In this document: in pieces, positions 1 to 8,886 of the stretch
Layout of the letters: the number at the start of each line of letters is the position of its first letter
Numbering within the stretch: position 1 is the first letter of the stretch
Assembly: GCF_000014285.2 (NCBI RefSeq)
Contig: NC_008343.2
Span: 1,018,501-1,082,500, forward strand
DNA from: Granulibacter bethesdensis CGDNIH1
Lineage (GTDB): Bacteria; Pseudomonadota; Alphaproteobacteria; Acetobacterales; Acetobacteraceae
DNA: 64,000 bases
Direction: 5' to 3'
Notes under the pieces: generated by a model
What the model saw: only the letters and a program-made list of their open reading frames with translations
Database searches by the model: none
Told to the model about the DNA's origin: nothing
Translations under genes and position numbers: made by a program

Positions 1-1
1 G

Positions 2-322
2 CCTAAAAATCTCCTGGTTCAGGCCGGATTTCAGGTGGTGGAACCGGTAGAGCCTCATCTTTGCTGCGGATCGGCCGGGACATATAATATCATGCAACCG
101 GACATCGCGACCCGGCTGAGGGACCGCAAGCGCGGCAATCTACGGGCGCTTCAGCCTGATCTGGTCGCAGCAGGCAATATTGGCTGCATCAAGCAGCTTG
201 GTTGTGACTCCCTTCCAGCCTTGCATATGGTGGAACTGCTCGACTGGCGTGCCGGTGGGCCGGAGCCGGAGGTGGTCCGCATCGTGCAGGCCCGGCGTGC
301 CGCATCCGCTATGGCAAGCTGA
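2..322 (+). CDS. glcF: Glycolate oxidase iron-sulfur subunit, C-terminal end (partial)
   Basis: Only the last ~106 codons are present; the reading frame is open to the left edge of the window. GlcF is the iron-sulfur subunit of membrane-associated glycolate oxidase (with GlcD and GlcE), passing electrons from glycolate oxidation to the respiratory chain. The visible part has the family's C-terminal CCG element (LCCGSAGTYN), followed by the typical tail in which a second GNIGC cysteine precedes a histidine-containing end (ALHMVELLDW). In the family these cysteines belong to the CX(n)CCGX(n)C heterodisulfide-reductase-like domain. A related HdrB-like protein such as LutA is possible, but GSAGTYN fits GlcF best. 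Confidence 0.85.
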   Translation, partial: PKNLLVQAGFQVVEPVEPHLCCGSAGTYNIMQPDIATRLRDRKRGNLRALQPDLVAAGNIGCIKQLGCDSLPALHMVELLDWRAGGPEPEVVRIVQARRAASAMAS

Positions 323-507
323 TCGGCCCTGTTCCAATCAATAGAATCGCGCCGCCTTTACCCTCTGTTTCTCCATGACTTCAGGTGGAGTTTGAGGGAG
401 AGATGTTTTCGCGCAACCGTGTCATTCAGGTGTCTATCCAACCCTGCGACAGGGCGGGAAGCCGGGCTGCAAATTGTTGAAACAACAGGGATAACGCACG
501 ATCCATA

Positions 508-555
508 ATACCCTATATGGTGTGTTACGGGGGATCCTCACCAATATATGTGGGG
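508..555 (+). promoter_or_regulatory. Candidate pair of NrdR boxes upstream of nrdA
   Basis: Two AT-centred, roughly palindromic sites occur at about 508-523 (core CCCTATATGG) and 539-554 (core CAATATATGT). Their matching core positions (511 and 542) lie 31 bp apart, that is three helical turns. NrdR sites upstream of ribonucleotide reductase genes typically occur as pairs at this 31-32 bp spacing. Both are imperfect matches to the NrdR consensus (about 7-8 of the 10 core positions). The rest of the 323-663 gap holds no gene that I can see; a TTGACG at 574-579 could be part of a promoter. Confidence 0.55.
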
Positions 556-684
556 TTTGGCCGGGAAAATGAGTTGACGGCAAGGGCGCAAACGTAGAGC
601 ATCCAGACCTGTTCGGGCGCGGGCTTGAGACATGCCGCGCCATGATCCGTTACCCGCGATGAAATGAACTCAGGGAGTTGCCTC

Positions 685-2616
685 ATGGCACCATTCAGGC
701 ATGCCACGACGATGCTGGCTATGGCAGCCGATGGCAGTCTTTCCGGCGGGCTTCTCCCGGTCGGCACGGAGGCTTCTGCCGCAGCCCTGATCGATGCCGG
801 TGTTCAGATGAAAGACCGTGGCCAGATTATCAAGGATGACAGCCGTGACGCTCTGCTGACCGATTTCGGGAAAGCGACGCTGAACGACCGTTACCTGATG
901 CCCGGCGAATCCTATCAGGATCTGTTCGCCCGCGTATCCAGCTATTACGGCGACAATGCGGAGCATGCGCAGCGTATCTACGATTATATGAGCCGCCTGT
1001 GGTTCATGCCTGCGACGCCCGTCCTGTCCAATGGCGGCACCAAGCGCGGCCTGCCGATCTCCTGCTTCCTCAACGAGGCCTCTGACAGTCTGGAAGGCAT
1101 TGTCGGCCTCTGGAACGAGAATGTCTGGCTGGCCTCCAAGGGCGGCGGGATCGGCTCCTACTGGGGCAATCTGCGCTCGATTGGTGAGAAAGTCGGTCAG
1201 AACGGCAAGACCTCCGGCGTGATCCCGTTCATCCGCGTGATGGACAGCCTGACCCTGGCTATCAGCCAGGGGTCTCTGCGCCGCGGTTCGGCGGCGGTGT
1301 ATCTGCCGGTCTGGCATCCGGAAATCGAGGAATTCGTGGAATTGCGCCGCCCTACCGGTGGCGATCCCAACCGCAAGGCGCTGAACCTGCATCACGGGGT
1401 GCTGCTATCCGACGCCTTTATGCGTGCGGTCGATCACGATGAGGAGTGGGCGCTGCTTTCCCCCAAGGATAAGAGCGTTATCCGCAAGATCTCGGCTCGG
1501 GCGCTCTGGATTCGTATCCTGACCGCACGCATGGAACAGGGTGAGCCGTATATCGTCTTCTCCGACCATGTGAACCGTGCCTTGCCGGAGCATCAGAAAC
1601 TGGCCGGTCTGGAGGTCAAGACCTCCAACCTGTGCAGTGAGATTACCCTGCCGACCGGAATCGATCAGCATGGCAAGCAGCGCACCGCGGTCTGCTGCCT
1701 TTCCAGCCTGAATCTGGAAACCTGGCATGCCTGGAAAGATCATCCGACCTTTATCGAGGACGTGATGCTTTTCCTGGACAATGTATTGCAGGACTTCATC
1801 GACCGTGCGCCGGATACGATGGAGCGGGCGCGATATTCCGCCATGCGTGAACGCTCGGTCGGGCTGGGCGTCATGGGATTCCATTCTTTTCTGCAGGCCG
1901 AGCGAGTGCCGTTCGAAAGCGTGGTCGCCAAAGTGTGGAACCTGCGCATGTTCAAGCATATCCGTGCGCAGGCGGATAAAGCCTCGCGCATGCTGGCTGC
2001 CGAGCGGGGCGCCTGCCCGGATGCGGCGGATTACGGCTTGAACGAGCGTTTCTCCAACAAGATGGCGATTGCGCCTACGGCATCCATTTCCATTATCGCT
2101 GGCAATGCCAGCCCTGGGATCGAGCCGATTGCCGCCAATGTGTTTTTGCAGAAAACCCTGTCGGGCAGCTTTACGGTCCGTAACCGCCATCTCCAGCAAC
2201 TGCTGGCTGAGCGTGGACAGGATAATGAGGATGTCTGGAGCAGCATCACCCTCAACAAAGGGAGCGTGCAGCATCTGGACTTTCTGACCGAGGCGGAAAA
2301 AGCCGTGTTCAAGACCGCGTTCGAACTGGATCAGCGCTGGATCATCGAACATGCGGCCGACCGCACGCCCTATATCTGCCAGAGCCAGTCGGTGAATCTG
2401 TTCCTGCCGGCCAATGTCCATAAGCGAGACCTGCATCAGGTGCATATGCTGGCATGGAAGCGCGGGCTGAAATCCCTGTATTATTGCCGCAGCCTGTCCA
2501 TCCAGCGGGCCGATGCCGTCAGTGAAAAGGCGGTCAATCTGGATCATCAGGCAAAGGCCGCTCCAGCGGCGGCGGTCAGCACCACGAATTATGAGGAATG
2601 CCTGTCCTGCCAGTAA
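685..2616 (+). CDS. nrdA: Class I ribonucleotide reductase, alpha (catalytic) subunit, no ATP cone
   Basis: Reduces ribonucleoside diphosphates to deoxyribonucleotides together with the NrdB subunit encoded next. The frame is open from an ATG at 664, but ATG 685 is preferred because a cagggag ribosome binding site lies 7 bp upstream of it; this gives 643 residues. Visible catalytic parts: the NLC cysteine (C317, thiyl radical), the redox pair C127 (PISCFL) and C337/C338 (CCLSSLNL), the radical-transfer tyrosine pair Y599-Y600 and the C-terminal CLSC (639-642) that shuttles reducing equivalents. The N-terminus goes almost straight into the catalytic domain, so the allosteric-activity ATP cone of the E. 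coli enzyme (761 residues) is absent. nrdB follows after 67 bp, consistent with an operon under the candidate NrdR boxes. Confidence 0.95.
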   Translation: MAPFRHATTMLAMAADGSLSGGLLPVGTEASAAALIDAGVQMKDRGQIIKDDSRDALLTDFGKATLNDRYLMPGESYQDLFARVSSYYGDNAEHAQRIYDYMSRLWFMPATPVLSNGGTKRGLPISCFLNEASDSLEGIVGLWNENVWLASKGGGIGSYWGNLRSIGEKVGQNGKTSGVIPFIRVMDSLTLAISQGSLRRGSAAVYLPVWHPEIEEFVELRRPTGGDPNRKALNLHHGVLLSDAFMRAVDHDEEWALLSPKDKSVIRKISARALWIRILTARMEQGEPYIVFSDHVNRALPEHQKLAGLEVKTSNLCSEITLPTGIDQHGKQRTAVCCLSSLNLETWHAWKDHPTFIEDVMLFLDNVLQDFIDRAPDTMERARYSAMRERSVGLGVMGFHSFLQAERVPFESVVAKVWNLRMFKHIRAQADKASRMLAAERGACPDAADYGLNERFSNKMAIAPTASISIIAGNASPGIEPIAANVFLQKTLSGSFTVRNRHLQQLLAERGQDNEDVWSSITLNKGSVQHLDFLTEAEKAVFKTAFELDQRWIIEHAADRTPYICQSQSVNLFLPANVHKRDLHQVHMLAWKRGLKSLYYCRSLSIQRADAVSEKAVNLDHQAKAAPAAAVSTTNYEECLSCQ

Positions 2617-2683
2617 AAATGGCATGACGGTGTGATCGCTTCACGACGGCTCACGGCGGCGAAAAAAGAAAAAGGCTTTCGGC

Positions 2684-3703
2684 ATGACGGATGAGACCAT
2701 TCAGGGGGCGGCACCCCAGGCAGAACAGGACGTGCCTGTCCGCTTTGATCTGCTGACCGAAAATCCGGTTTACAAGCCGTTCCGCTATCCATGGGCGTAT
2801 GAGGCCTGGCTGGTGCAGCAACAGGTGCACTGGCTGCCGGAAGAAGTGCCTCTGGCCGATGACGTGAAGGACTGGCACCGCAATCTGAACGAGGTGGAGC
2901 AGCATCTGGTCACCCAGATTTTCCGCTTTTTCACCCAGTCCGATGTCGAAGTGAATAACTGTTATATGAAACATTACAGTCGGGTGTTCAAACCGACTGA
3001 AGTGCTGATGATGCTTTCGGCATTTTCGAATATCGAAACAATTCACATTGCCGCGTACAGCCATCTGCTGGACACGATCGGCATGCCCGAAGTCGAATAC
3101 TCAGCCTTCCTCAAATACAAGGAGATGAAGGACAAGTACGACTACATGCATAGCTTCTCGGTCGACAGCAAGCGTGAGATCGCGAAGACGCTGGCGGCAT
3201 TCGGGGCGTTCACGGAAGGGCTTCAGCTTTTTGCCTCTTTCGCAATTTTGTTGAATTTTCCCCGCTTCGGGAAGCTGAAGGGCATGGGCCAGATCGTCAG
3301 CTGGTCGGTGCGTGATGAAACCTTGCACTGCCTGTCGATCATCAAGCTGTTTCACGTTTTTATCGACGAAAACAGGGAAATCTGGACTGAGGATCTACGC
3401 CAGGAGATCCGTCAGATATGCGCCACCATCGTCGAGCATGAGGACGCCTTTATCGATCTGGCCTTCGAACTCGGCTCTGTCGAGGGGCTGGATGCTGCTC
3501 AGGTGAAATCTTATATCCGGTATATCGCTGATCGCAGGCTGATTCAGCTGGGGCTTGAACCGCTGTTCCATGTCGAGCGTAATCCGTTGCCATGGATCGA
3601 CGATATGCTCAATGCGGTGGAGCATGCGAATTTTTTTGAAAATCGTGCTACAGAATACAGCCGTGCCTCAACCGTCGGGACATGGGAAGAGGCGTTTGCA
3701 TAA
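2684..3703 (+). CDS. nrdB: Class I ribonucleotide reductase, beta (radical-generating) subunit
   Basis: Ferritin-like subunit that houses the dinuclear metal centre and the radical used by NrdA. The metal ligands of the family are visible in order: D87, E118 and H121 (ETIH), E178, E211 and H214 (RDETLH). A tyrosine, Y125, sits four residues after H121, exactly where the E. coli radical tyrosine Y122 lies, so this looks like a tyrosyl-radical enzyme and not a class Ic enzyme with phenylalanine. At 339 residues it is slightly shorter than E. coli NrdB (376). It lies 67 bp behind nrdA and ends just before a strong hairpin terminator. Confidence 0.95.
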   Translation: MTDETIQGAAPQAEQDVPVRFDLLTENPVYKPFRYPWAYEAWLVQQQVHWLPEEVPLADDVKDWHRNLNEVEQHLVTQIFRFFTQSDVEVNNCYMKHYSRVFKPTEVLMMLSAFSNIETIHIAAYSHLLDTIGMPEVEYSAFLKYKEMKDKYDYMHSFSVDSKREIAKTLAAFGAFTEGLQLFASFAILLNFPRFGKLKGMGQIVSWSVRDETLHCLSIIKLFHVFIDENREIWTEDLRQEIRQICATIVEHEDAFIDLAFELGSVEGLDAAQVKSYIRYIADRRLIQLGLEPLFHVERNPLPWIDDMLNAVEHANFFENRATEYSRASTVGTWEEAFA

Positions 3704-3764
3704 GGCTCATTTTGCAAACAAAATCGGAATATTATAACGCAATAGCATCTAATGAACGAAATAA

Positions 3765-3800
3765 AATAAAGAGGGGTCTTGTTTAAGGCCCCTCTTTATT
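3765..3800 (+). terminator. Rho-independent terminator after nrdB
   Basis: A 14-bp stem with one G-T wobble (aataaagaggggtc / ggcccctctttatt) encloses an 8-base loop. The A-rich left flank and T-rich right arm make it usable in both directions. It lies about 60 bp after the nrdB stop and before the SCO gene, so it separates the two transcription units. Confidence 0.85.
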
Positions 3801-3867
3801 TATTTGCCGCAAGAATGCCCTGAAATCAGTCCATAACTCGCTGTCATCTTTTCTGGAAGAGCGCCTG

Positions 3868-4524
3868 ATGAAGACCGATCTATATGCCAGCCGCTTTTTC
3901 CGCCGTGGTGCACTTATTCTGGTAATTGCTGCCGTGGCGGTGATGGGGGCATGGCACGCCGGCCTGTTCGGGGAAGGGGGCGGGGCCGGGCAGGAGGCCA
4001 ATTTCTCGCGCGGTCAGGAGGTTGATGGCCATGCAGGAATCGGCGGTTCTTTCATATTGACCGATCAGAATGGCCGGACAGTGACAGACCAGACACTCAG
4101 GGGACGCTGGATGCTGGTCTATTTCGGCTATACGTTTTGCCCGGATATATGTCCTACCGAATTGCAGAGTATGTCTGCAACTATCAAGGCTCTGGGAGCG
4201 CTTTCAGGACGGCTGGCACCGGTTTTCGTCACGATTGACCCTGCCCGGGACAGGCCGGCAGAACTTGCGGCCTATCTGGCGCATTTTGACCCCACCATTA
4301 TCGGCCTGACCGGAACAGAAGCGCAAATTTCAACTTTTGCGAGAAAATATCATGTATATTATGCTAGGAAAGGCGAAGGAAAAGACTATAGCATGGATCA
4401 TTCTTCTTATCTTTATCTGATGCGTCCCGATGGATCGTTTGATCGGCTGTTCCCGGGAGGAATGAGCCCGAATGATCTGGCTGCTGCATTGCGCCCGATT
4501 CTGTCGGAAGCCCCTCATTCATGA
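3868..4524 (+). CDS. SCO1/SenC family copper chaperone for cytochrome c oxidase
   Basis: Thioredoxin-fold, membrane-anchored periplasmic protein that delivers copper to, or reduces, the CuA site of terminal oxidases. One transmembrane segment spans about residues 13-31, after a basic N-terminus (FFRRG). The copper-binding CxxxC is C91-P-D-I-C95 and the third ligand is H178 in MDHSS, both standard for SCO proteins. Length (218) is normal. No oxidase subunit genes are adjacent, so the partner oxidase is encoded elsewhere. The stop overlaps the start of the next small gene (ATGA), indicating translational coupling. Confidence 0.92.
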   Translation: MKTDLYASRFFRRGALILVIAAVAVMGAWHAGLFGEGGGAGQEANFSRGQEVDGHAGIGGSFILTDQNGRTVTDQTLRGRWMLVYFGYTFCPDICPTELQSMSATIKALGALSGRLAPVFVTIDPARDRPAELAAYLAHFDPTIIGLTGTEAQISTFARKYHVYYARKGEGKDYSMDHSSYLYLMRPDGSFDRLFPGGMSPNDLAAALRPILSEAPHS

Positions 4525-4793
4525 GCGAGTTCCTGTCCTCTGTTCCGCAGATTGATGTGCCGGGTGCCCCGCGTTTCAGTCGGAAGCTTGCTGACAAGAT
4601 CCTGTCAGCTTTTCATCAGGCCTGTGATCAGAATGAGCTCGATGTGGCAGATCGTCTTCTCAAGGTGCTGGAGATGATGATGAGCCGCCGAGTCTCCAGA
4701 ATGGATGTAACGCGCCGCCGCTCGATCGAGGCTCTCGTTGCTGCCCATGAGCGGCTGTGGCATCTTCGTCATCCGGGTGGGAAGAGCTTCTGA
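4521..4793 (+). CDS. Small conserved-type hypothetical protein coupled to the SCO gene
   Basis: A 90-residue soluble protein with no membrane segment and no cysteine except one in the HQACDQ stretch. It is predicted largely helical, with a basic middle (SRRVSRMDVTRRRS) and an ending HERLWHLRHPGGKSF. The start overlaps the SCO stop by 4 bases, so it is probably translated from the same message. I do not recognise a characterised family. The coupling suggests, but does not show, a role connected with copper delivery or respiration. Confidence 0.7.
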   Translation: MSEFLSSVPQIDVPGAPRFSRKLADKILSAFHQACDQNELDVADRLLKVLEMMMSRRVSRMDVTRRRSIEALVAAHERLWHLRHPGGKSF

Positions 4794-4827
4794 GACTGGC
4801 TTCCACCAGTTTTCGCGGCTGTCGCTG

Positions 4828-5580
4828 TTAAAAAGCCAGTGCTTTTCCATATCGCAGGATCTCATGAGCCTGTGGGGTAAAGCTGCCATCCTCCTGATGC
4901 AGCATCAGCCCGGGTTCTACCCTGTCAGGCCCACGGGCAGCCTTGATGCCTCGTACGATAATGATTTTGGCGCGCCGTCCCGCTTTCGGCCATAGCGGAT
5001 AGAGGCTGATCTCTCCGGCCTTGGCCTCACGCAGGCTGGTCATGGCCTCACTGATCAGTGCAGCGGGCAGGATCAGGCTGATCGAGCCGCGCGGCCTCAC
5101 CATGCTGCCCAGTGCCTGCACCCACTGACTGACGAGCCCGGCATGGCGACGTTTCGCCTGATCACGAAGTGCGACGGGGGAAGGGGAAGATGCTTCCTCA
5201 TGCCACGGCGGATTGGCAAAGACGTGATCATAGTTTGATGGAGAACCCGACATCTCCTGTGCAAAGTCCAAAATATCCTGCGTGATAATCGACAGACGGT
5301 TTTCCAGATGGTTGGTCTGGACATTCTGACGGGCCAGTGTCGCAATGTCGCTGGATTTTTCCACTCCCGTGCCCTGAATGCCAGGTACACGATGGGCAAG
5401 GCATAAAAGCCCGGCTCCCGGACCGGTGCCGGCTTCCAGCACGCGCTCTTCGGCCCGTGCGGGAATCGCGGCTGCCAGCAGAACCGGTTCAAGTCCGGTG
5501 CGGAAACCAGTCCGTAACTGGCGGTAAGCAATTGCGCCGTTGAGCAGACTGCCTTCGGTGACATCGTTGTTTTCGTTCAT
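4828..5580 (-). CDS. TrmN6-like SAM-dependent methyltransferase
   Basis: A class I Rossmann-fold methyltransferase of the tRNA1(Val)-adenine-37 N6-methyltransferase type (YfiC/TrmN6). Motif I is EAGTGPGAG (about 49-57). The N6-adenine catalytic motif NPPW lies at 123-126, after an acidic residue pattern expected for SAM binding. The 250-residue length is right for the family. The substrate cannot be fixed from sequence: NPPW/Y proteins also methylate rRNA or protein glutamine. It converges with the SCO-linked small gene, leaving a 34-bp gap, and diverges from the prenyl synthase gene. Confidence 0.8.
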   Translation of the reverse strand: MNENNDVTEGSLLNGAIAYRQLRTGFRTGLEPVLLAAAIPARAEERVLEAGTGPGAGLLCLAHRVPGIQGTGVEKSSDIATLARQNVQTNHLENRLSIITQDILDFAQEMSGSPSNYDHVFANPPWHEEASSPSPVALRDQAKRRHAGLVSQWVQALGSMVRPRGSISLILPAALISEAMTSLREAKAGEISLYPLWPKAGRRAKIIIVRGIKAARGPDRVEPGLMLHQEDGSFTPQAHEILRYGKALAF

Positions 5581-5829
5581 AAGAGGAGGTTTTTTGAGCC
5601 TGTTGGGCGGCTTGGCAAGGCTTGTTTTCTGACAGGATCGGTCGATCAGGATGCCTTGACCCTATTTTATCCCTGTCGATAGGGTGCGTGGCTGCACAAA
5701 ACCTTTTATGACATCTTATCCAGCAGAGTGCGTGAGCGATGTCGGGGAGATGCCAAGCTGAGGTAATCTCTGGGGTTATCAGGCTGCGGCTGAATCAGAT
5801 TACCGCTTTATCAAGTCCAGGAGACAGCT

Positions 5830-6891
5830 TTGGGCGTCGTCGCCAGTTCACCGGATACAGATATGATCCTGCCGCCGTCTGATGCAGAAGGGGTAGAAGG
5901 TGCCTTGTCGGGCCTGATCGCACTGGTGCAGGACGACCTGACCCTGTGCAATCAGGCTATTATAGATCGTATGGACAGTCAGGTGCCGCTGATCCCGCAA
6001 CTGGCGGCCCATATCGTGGCAGCAGGGGGGAAACGTCTTCGGCCTCTGTTGACGCTGGCCAGTGCCAGGCTCTGTGGATTTGATACCGCCTTGGCGGGTG
6101 GGGTGCCGCGGCATGTCCATCTGGCAGCCTGCGTGGAGTTCATCCATACCGCGACACTGCTGCATGATGATGTCGTCGATGAAAGCCGCATGCGGCGCGG
6201 TATGGCCAGTGCCAATGCGGTTTTCGGCAATAACGCCTCCGTGCTGGTAGGCGATTTCCTCTTCGCGCGGGCGTTTCAGCTGATGGTGGAGGACGGATCG
6301 CTTCAGGTTCTGGCGATCCTTTCCAAGGCTGCTGCAACCATTGCTGAGGGCGAAGTCCTCCAGCTCGCTACGCAGAATGATCTGGAGACGCCGGAATCAC
6401 GCTATCTGGAAGTGATTGAGGGCAAGACGGCCTCCCTGTTCGCAGCGGCCTGTCAGGTCGGAGCCGTGGTTGCCGCGCGTCCGGCTGAAGAGGAACAGGC
6501 GCTATATGATTACGGTATGAGTCTCGGAATTGCGTTCCAGTTGACCGACGATGCGCTCGATTATGCGGCGGATCAGCGTAAACTGGGCAAGACCGTTGGT
6601 GACGATTTCCGTGAGGGCAAGATCACACTGCCAGTACTCGCTGCTTTCCATGCCGGTGATGCGGAGGAAAAGCGTTTCTGGCAGCGCACTATTGGCGAGA
6701 GCGATCAGACCGAGGATGATCTGGAGGAGGCTTTGCGCCTTATCGCCAGACATGACACTATCGGCCTCACCCTCGAACGGGCCAGGATAATGGCGGAAAA
6801 AGCCAAGCGGGCACTGGATATTTTTCCTGATACCCCGCTTCGTCGCAGCCTGTGCGCGGTGGCCGACTACACGGTCTGGCGTGCGCGGTAA
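5830..6891 (+). CDS. ispB: Long-chain trans-polyprenyl diphosphate synthase (ubiquinone side chain)
   Basis: Elongates farnesyl diphosphate with isopentenyl diphosphate to the octa- or decaprenyl chain of ubiquinone. Both aspartate-rich motifs are present: DDVVD at 113-117 and DDALD at 240-244, with GGKRLRP at 66-72 for substrate diphosphate binding. The TTG start at 5830 is favoured because aggag lies 6 bp upstream; the first in-frame ATG is ten codons later and has no such site. Length (353) is on the long side owing to an N-terminal leader of about 25 residues. Chain length (C40 or C50) cannot be read from the sequence; a fit to the class I synthase family is certain. Confidence 0.9.
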   Translation: MGVVASSPDTDMILPPSDAEGVEGALSGLIALVQDDLTLCNQAIIDRMDSQVPLIPQLAAHIVAAGGKRLRPLLTLASARLCGFDTALAGGVPRHVHLAACVEFIHTATLLHDDVVDESRMRRGMASANAVFGNNASVLVGDFLFARAFQLMVEDGSLQVLAILSKAAATIAEGEVLQLATQNDLETPESRYLEVIEGKTASLFAAACQVGAVVAARPAEEEQALYDYGMSLGIAFQLTDDALDYAADQRKLGKTVGDDFREGKITLPVLAAFHAGDAEEKRFWQRTIGESDQTEDDLEEALRLIARHDTIGLTLERARIMAEKAKRALDIFPDTPLRRSLCAVADYTVWRAR

Positions 6892-6906
6892 AACGGCCAG
6901 ACGGCT

Positions 6907-7794
6907 TCAGGGGGCTGGACTGGTGAAGGTGTTGCAGGCTTCCACCTCTCCGGTTTGTAGCCCTTTGCGAAACCAGGCCACCCGTTGGGATGAGCTTCCA
7001 TGCGTAAAGGAATCCGGTACGATATAGCCGCGTGCACGCTTTTGCAGGCGGTCATCGCCGATCGCGTCAGCAGCGTTCAGGCCCTGTTCGATATCGCCTT
7101 TTTCCAGGATAGACCGGGCATCATTGGCCTGCTTTGCCCAGACCCCGGCGAAGCAGTCGGCCTGTAATTCCAGCCGCACAGACAGTGCATTGGCTGTGCC
7201 TTGATCGGCTTCTTCTCGCCGGCGAGTGACTTTGCCCAGAATGCCGAGCTGGTTTTGCACATGATGCCCGACCTCGTGTGCAATGACGTAGGCACGGGCG
7301 AAATCTCCCCCTGCGCCCAGCCGCTCCTGCAATTCACGGAAGAAGGATGTGTCGAGGTAAACTTTTTGGTCCACCGGGCAATAAAATGGTCCCATTGCCG
7401 ACTGTGCCGTGCCGCAGGCTGAGCGTGTTGTGCCATCAAACAGTACCAGAATCGGCGGCTGGTAGGTTTTTCCATGGGCCTTGAAAACGGTGCTCCACAC
7501 GTCTTCTGTCGAGGCCAGTATGCGACTGACAAACCGACGTTGTGGATCCGATCCGGATGGATCGCTTTGTGCTTGCTGCGCCGGGGAAAGGGGGGAGGGA
7601 ACGGGCGATGAAACCGGGCCGCCATTTCCCGTCAGGCTGAGCAGAAGACGAGGATCAATGCCGAAATAAAGCCCGACCAGCACAATGGCGATTGTGCCGA
7701 GACCACCAATTTTGATCCCACCCGGAATAAAGGGGCCGCCAGTACCTCGATCATCCTGAATATTGTTACTTTCACGCTGATCATCGAGTCGCAT
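6907..7794 (-). CDS. YpfJ-type neutral zinc metallopeptidase, membrane anchored
   Basis: Putative zinc protease of the YpfJ family (neutral zinc metallopeptidase). The N-terminus MRLDDQRESNNIQD is the usual start of this family, so the ATG at 7794 is chosen over an upstream one; an aaggggat ribosome binding site precedes it. One transmembrane helix (GTIAIVLVGLYFGI) follows a glycine-rich stretch, then a Pro/Ser linker and the catalytic domain with HEVGHH as the HExxH zinc motif. About 295 residues, normal for the family. The substrate is unknown. It ends 15 bp from the convergent prenyl synthase gene. Confidence 0.88.
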   Translation of the reverse strand: MRLDDQRESNNIQDDRGTGGPFIPGGIKIGGLGTIAIVLVGLYFGIDPRLLLSLTGNGGPVSSPVPSPLSPAQQAQSDPSGSDPQRRFVSRILASTEDVWSTVFKAHGKTYQPPILVLFDGTTRSACGTAQSAMGPFYCPVDQKVYLDTSFFRELQERLGAGGDFARAYVIAHEVGHHVQNQLGILGKVTRRREEADQGTANALSVRLELQADCFAGVWAKQANDARSILEKGDIEQGLNAADAIGDDRLQKRARGYIVPDSFTHGSSSQRVAWFRKGLQTGEVEACNTFTSPAP

Positions 7795-7939
7795 ACCGAT
7801 CCCCTTTTGCAAGGGCAGGATGATGTCTCGATACGCTTCCATCCTGCCACGATGCCGTGCTCAGGAAGACGTTTGCGGCACCAGGCAGGTTGCATCATCG
7901 GCCCTGCCTGATGCCGTTTCGGATTCAGGCCTTCGGAAT

Positions 7940-8677
7940 TTAACCCTTTTGGGCGGAGGCAGCTTTGCGTGCAGCGGCTTCCTCGGCGCTGGCAACACCG
8001 CCATGGGCGGCGGACCAGCCCATCGGATCATCCAGAAAGCGCCGCACGCCAGCCAGTACATCGCTGCTGAAATAGCTTTTATCCTTGCAGGCTTCCAGCA
8101 CATCCCACCAGGTGCAGAGGTGATGCAGCGTCAGATCCATGGCCGACAGGGTTTCAAAGCTGCCGGGGAAGACACCATAGAAAAATACCACGAATGCATG
8201 GTTGCACAGCGCCCCGGCATCGCGCAGTGCACGGGCGAACTGGATCTTGGAACCGCCATCGGTGGTCAGATCCTCGACCAGCAGAGTGTTCAGCCCTTCC
8301 GGAGTATCGCCTTCGATCAGAGCGTTACGGCCGAAGCCTTTCGGCTTCTTGCGGACATAGGCCATCGGCAGGTTCATGCCATCCGCGATCCAGGCGGCAA
8401 AGGGAATACCCGCTGTCTCGCCACCCGCTACGGCCTGAATGGTCTCATAGCCGATATGGCGGCTGAGCTTTTCAATGGCGAGCTGGGTGATTTTCTGCCG
8501 CGCCCGGGGAAAATAGATAATCCGGCGACAGTCGATATAGACGGGGGATTTCCAGCCGGATGTCAGCGTATAAGGTTCATCCGGGCGGAAATTGACGGCC
8601 TTGATCTCCAGCAGCAGACGCGCAGTGGTCAAGGCAGCGTCACGATCCCATTCACTGGTCAGATGCGACGCGGTCAT
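7940..8677 (-). CDS. pyrE: Orotate phosphoribosyltransferase
   Basis: Transfers ribose phosphate from PRPP to orotate in pyrimidine synthesis. The PRPP-binding signature is seen as LLVEDLTTDGGSK, preceded by the flexible catalytic loop VRKKPKGFG. At 245 residues it is longer than the usual 210-230, because of an Ala/Lys-rich C-terminal tail (ASAEEAAARKAASAQKG) that is probably not catalytic. It stands alone on the minus strand and is not linked here to other pyr genes; pyrH lies 48 kb away. Confidence 0.93.
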   Translation of the reverse strand: MTASHLTSEWDRDAALTTARLLLEIKAVNFRPDEPYTLTSGWKSPVYIDCRRIIYFPRARQKITQLAIEKLSRHIGYETIQAVAGGETAGIPFAAWIADGMNLPMAYVRKKPKGFGRNALIEGDTPEGLNTLLVEDLTTDGGSKIQFARALRDAGALCNHAFVVFFYGVFPGSFETLSAMDLTLHHLCTWWDVLEACKDKSYFSSDVLAGVRRFLDDPMGWSAAHGGVASAEEAAARKAASAQKG

Positions 8678-8886
8678 GTGTTCTCGTCCTTGCCGTTATC
8701 ATGTGATGCTGCATGCTGTTAGCGTCTGATGATTGCTCCGTCCATGCTCATACCGCCATGTCTGGTCGTGACAGCCTGACGAATTGAGGGGATCATGGGA
8801 AAAACCCGTGCTGTTTGCTTGCGCCGCGGAGGGTAGCAGGATAGAATGAACGTCATTGCGAATGACTCGCAACGACTTCGGGAAAT

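Noticed and set aside
323-663. Possible cobalamin riboswitch before nrdA
   Set aside because: No B12-box-like sequence was recognised, and the class I enzyme does not use cobalamin.
7820-8722. 300-codon plus-strand open frame over pyrE
   Set aside because: Antisense to pyrE, which has the PRPP motif; no family features in the shadow.
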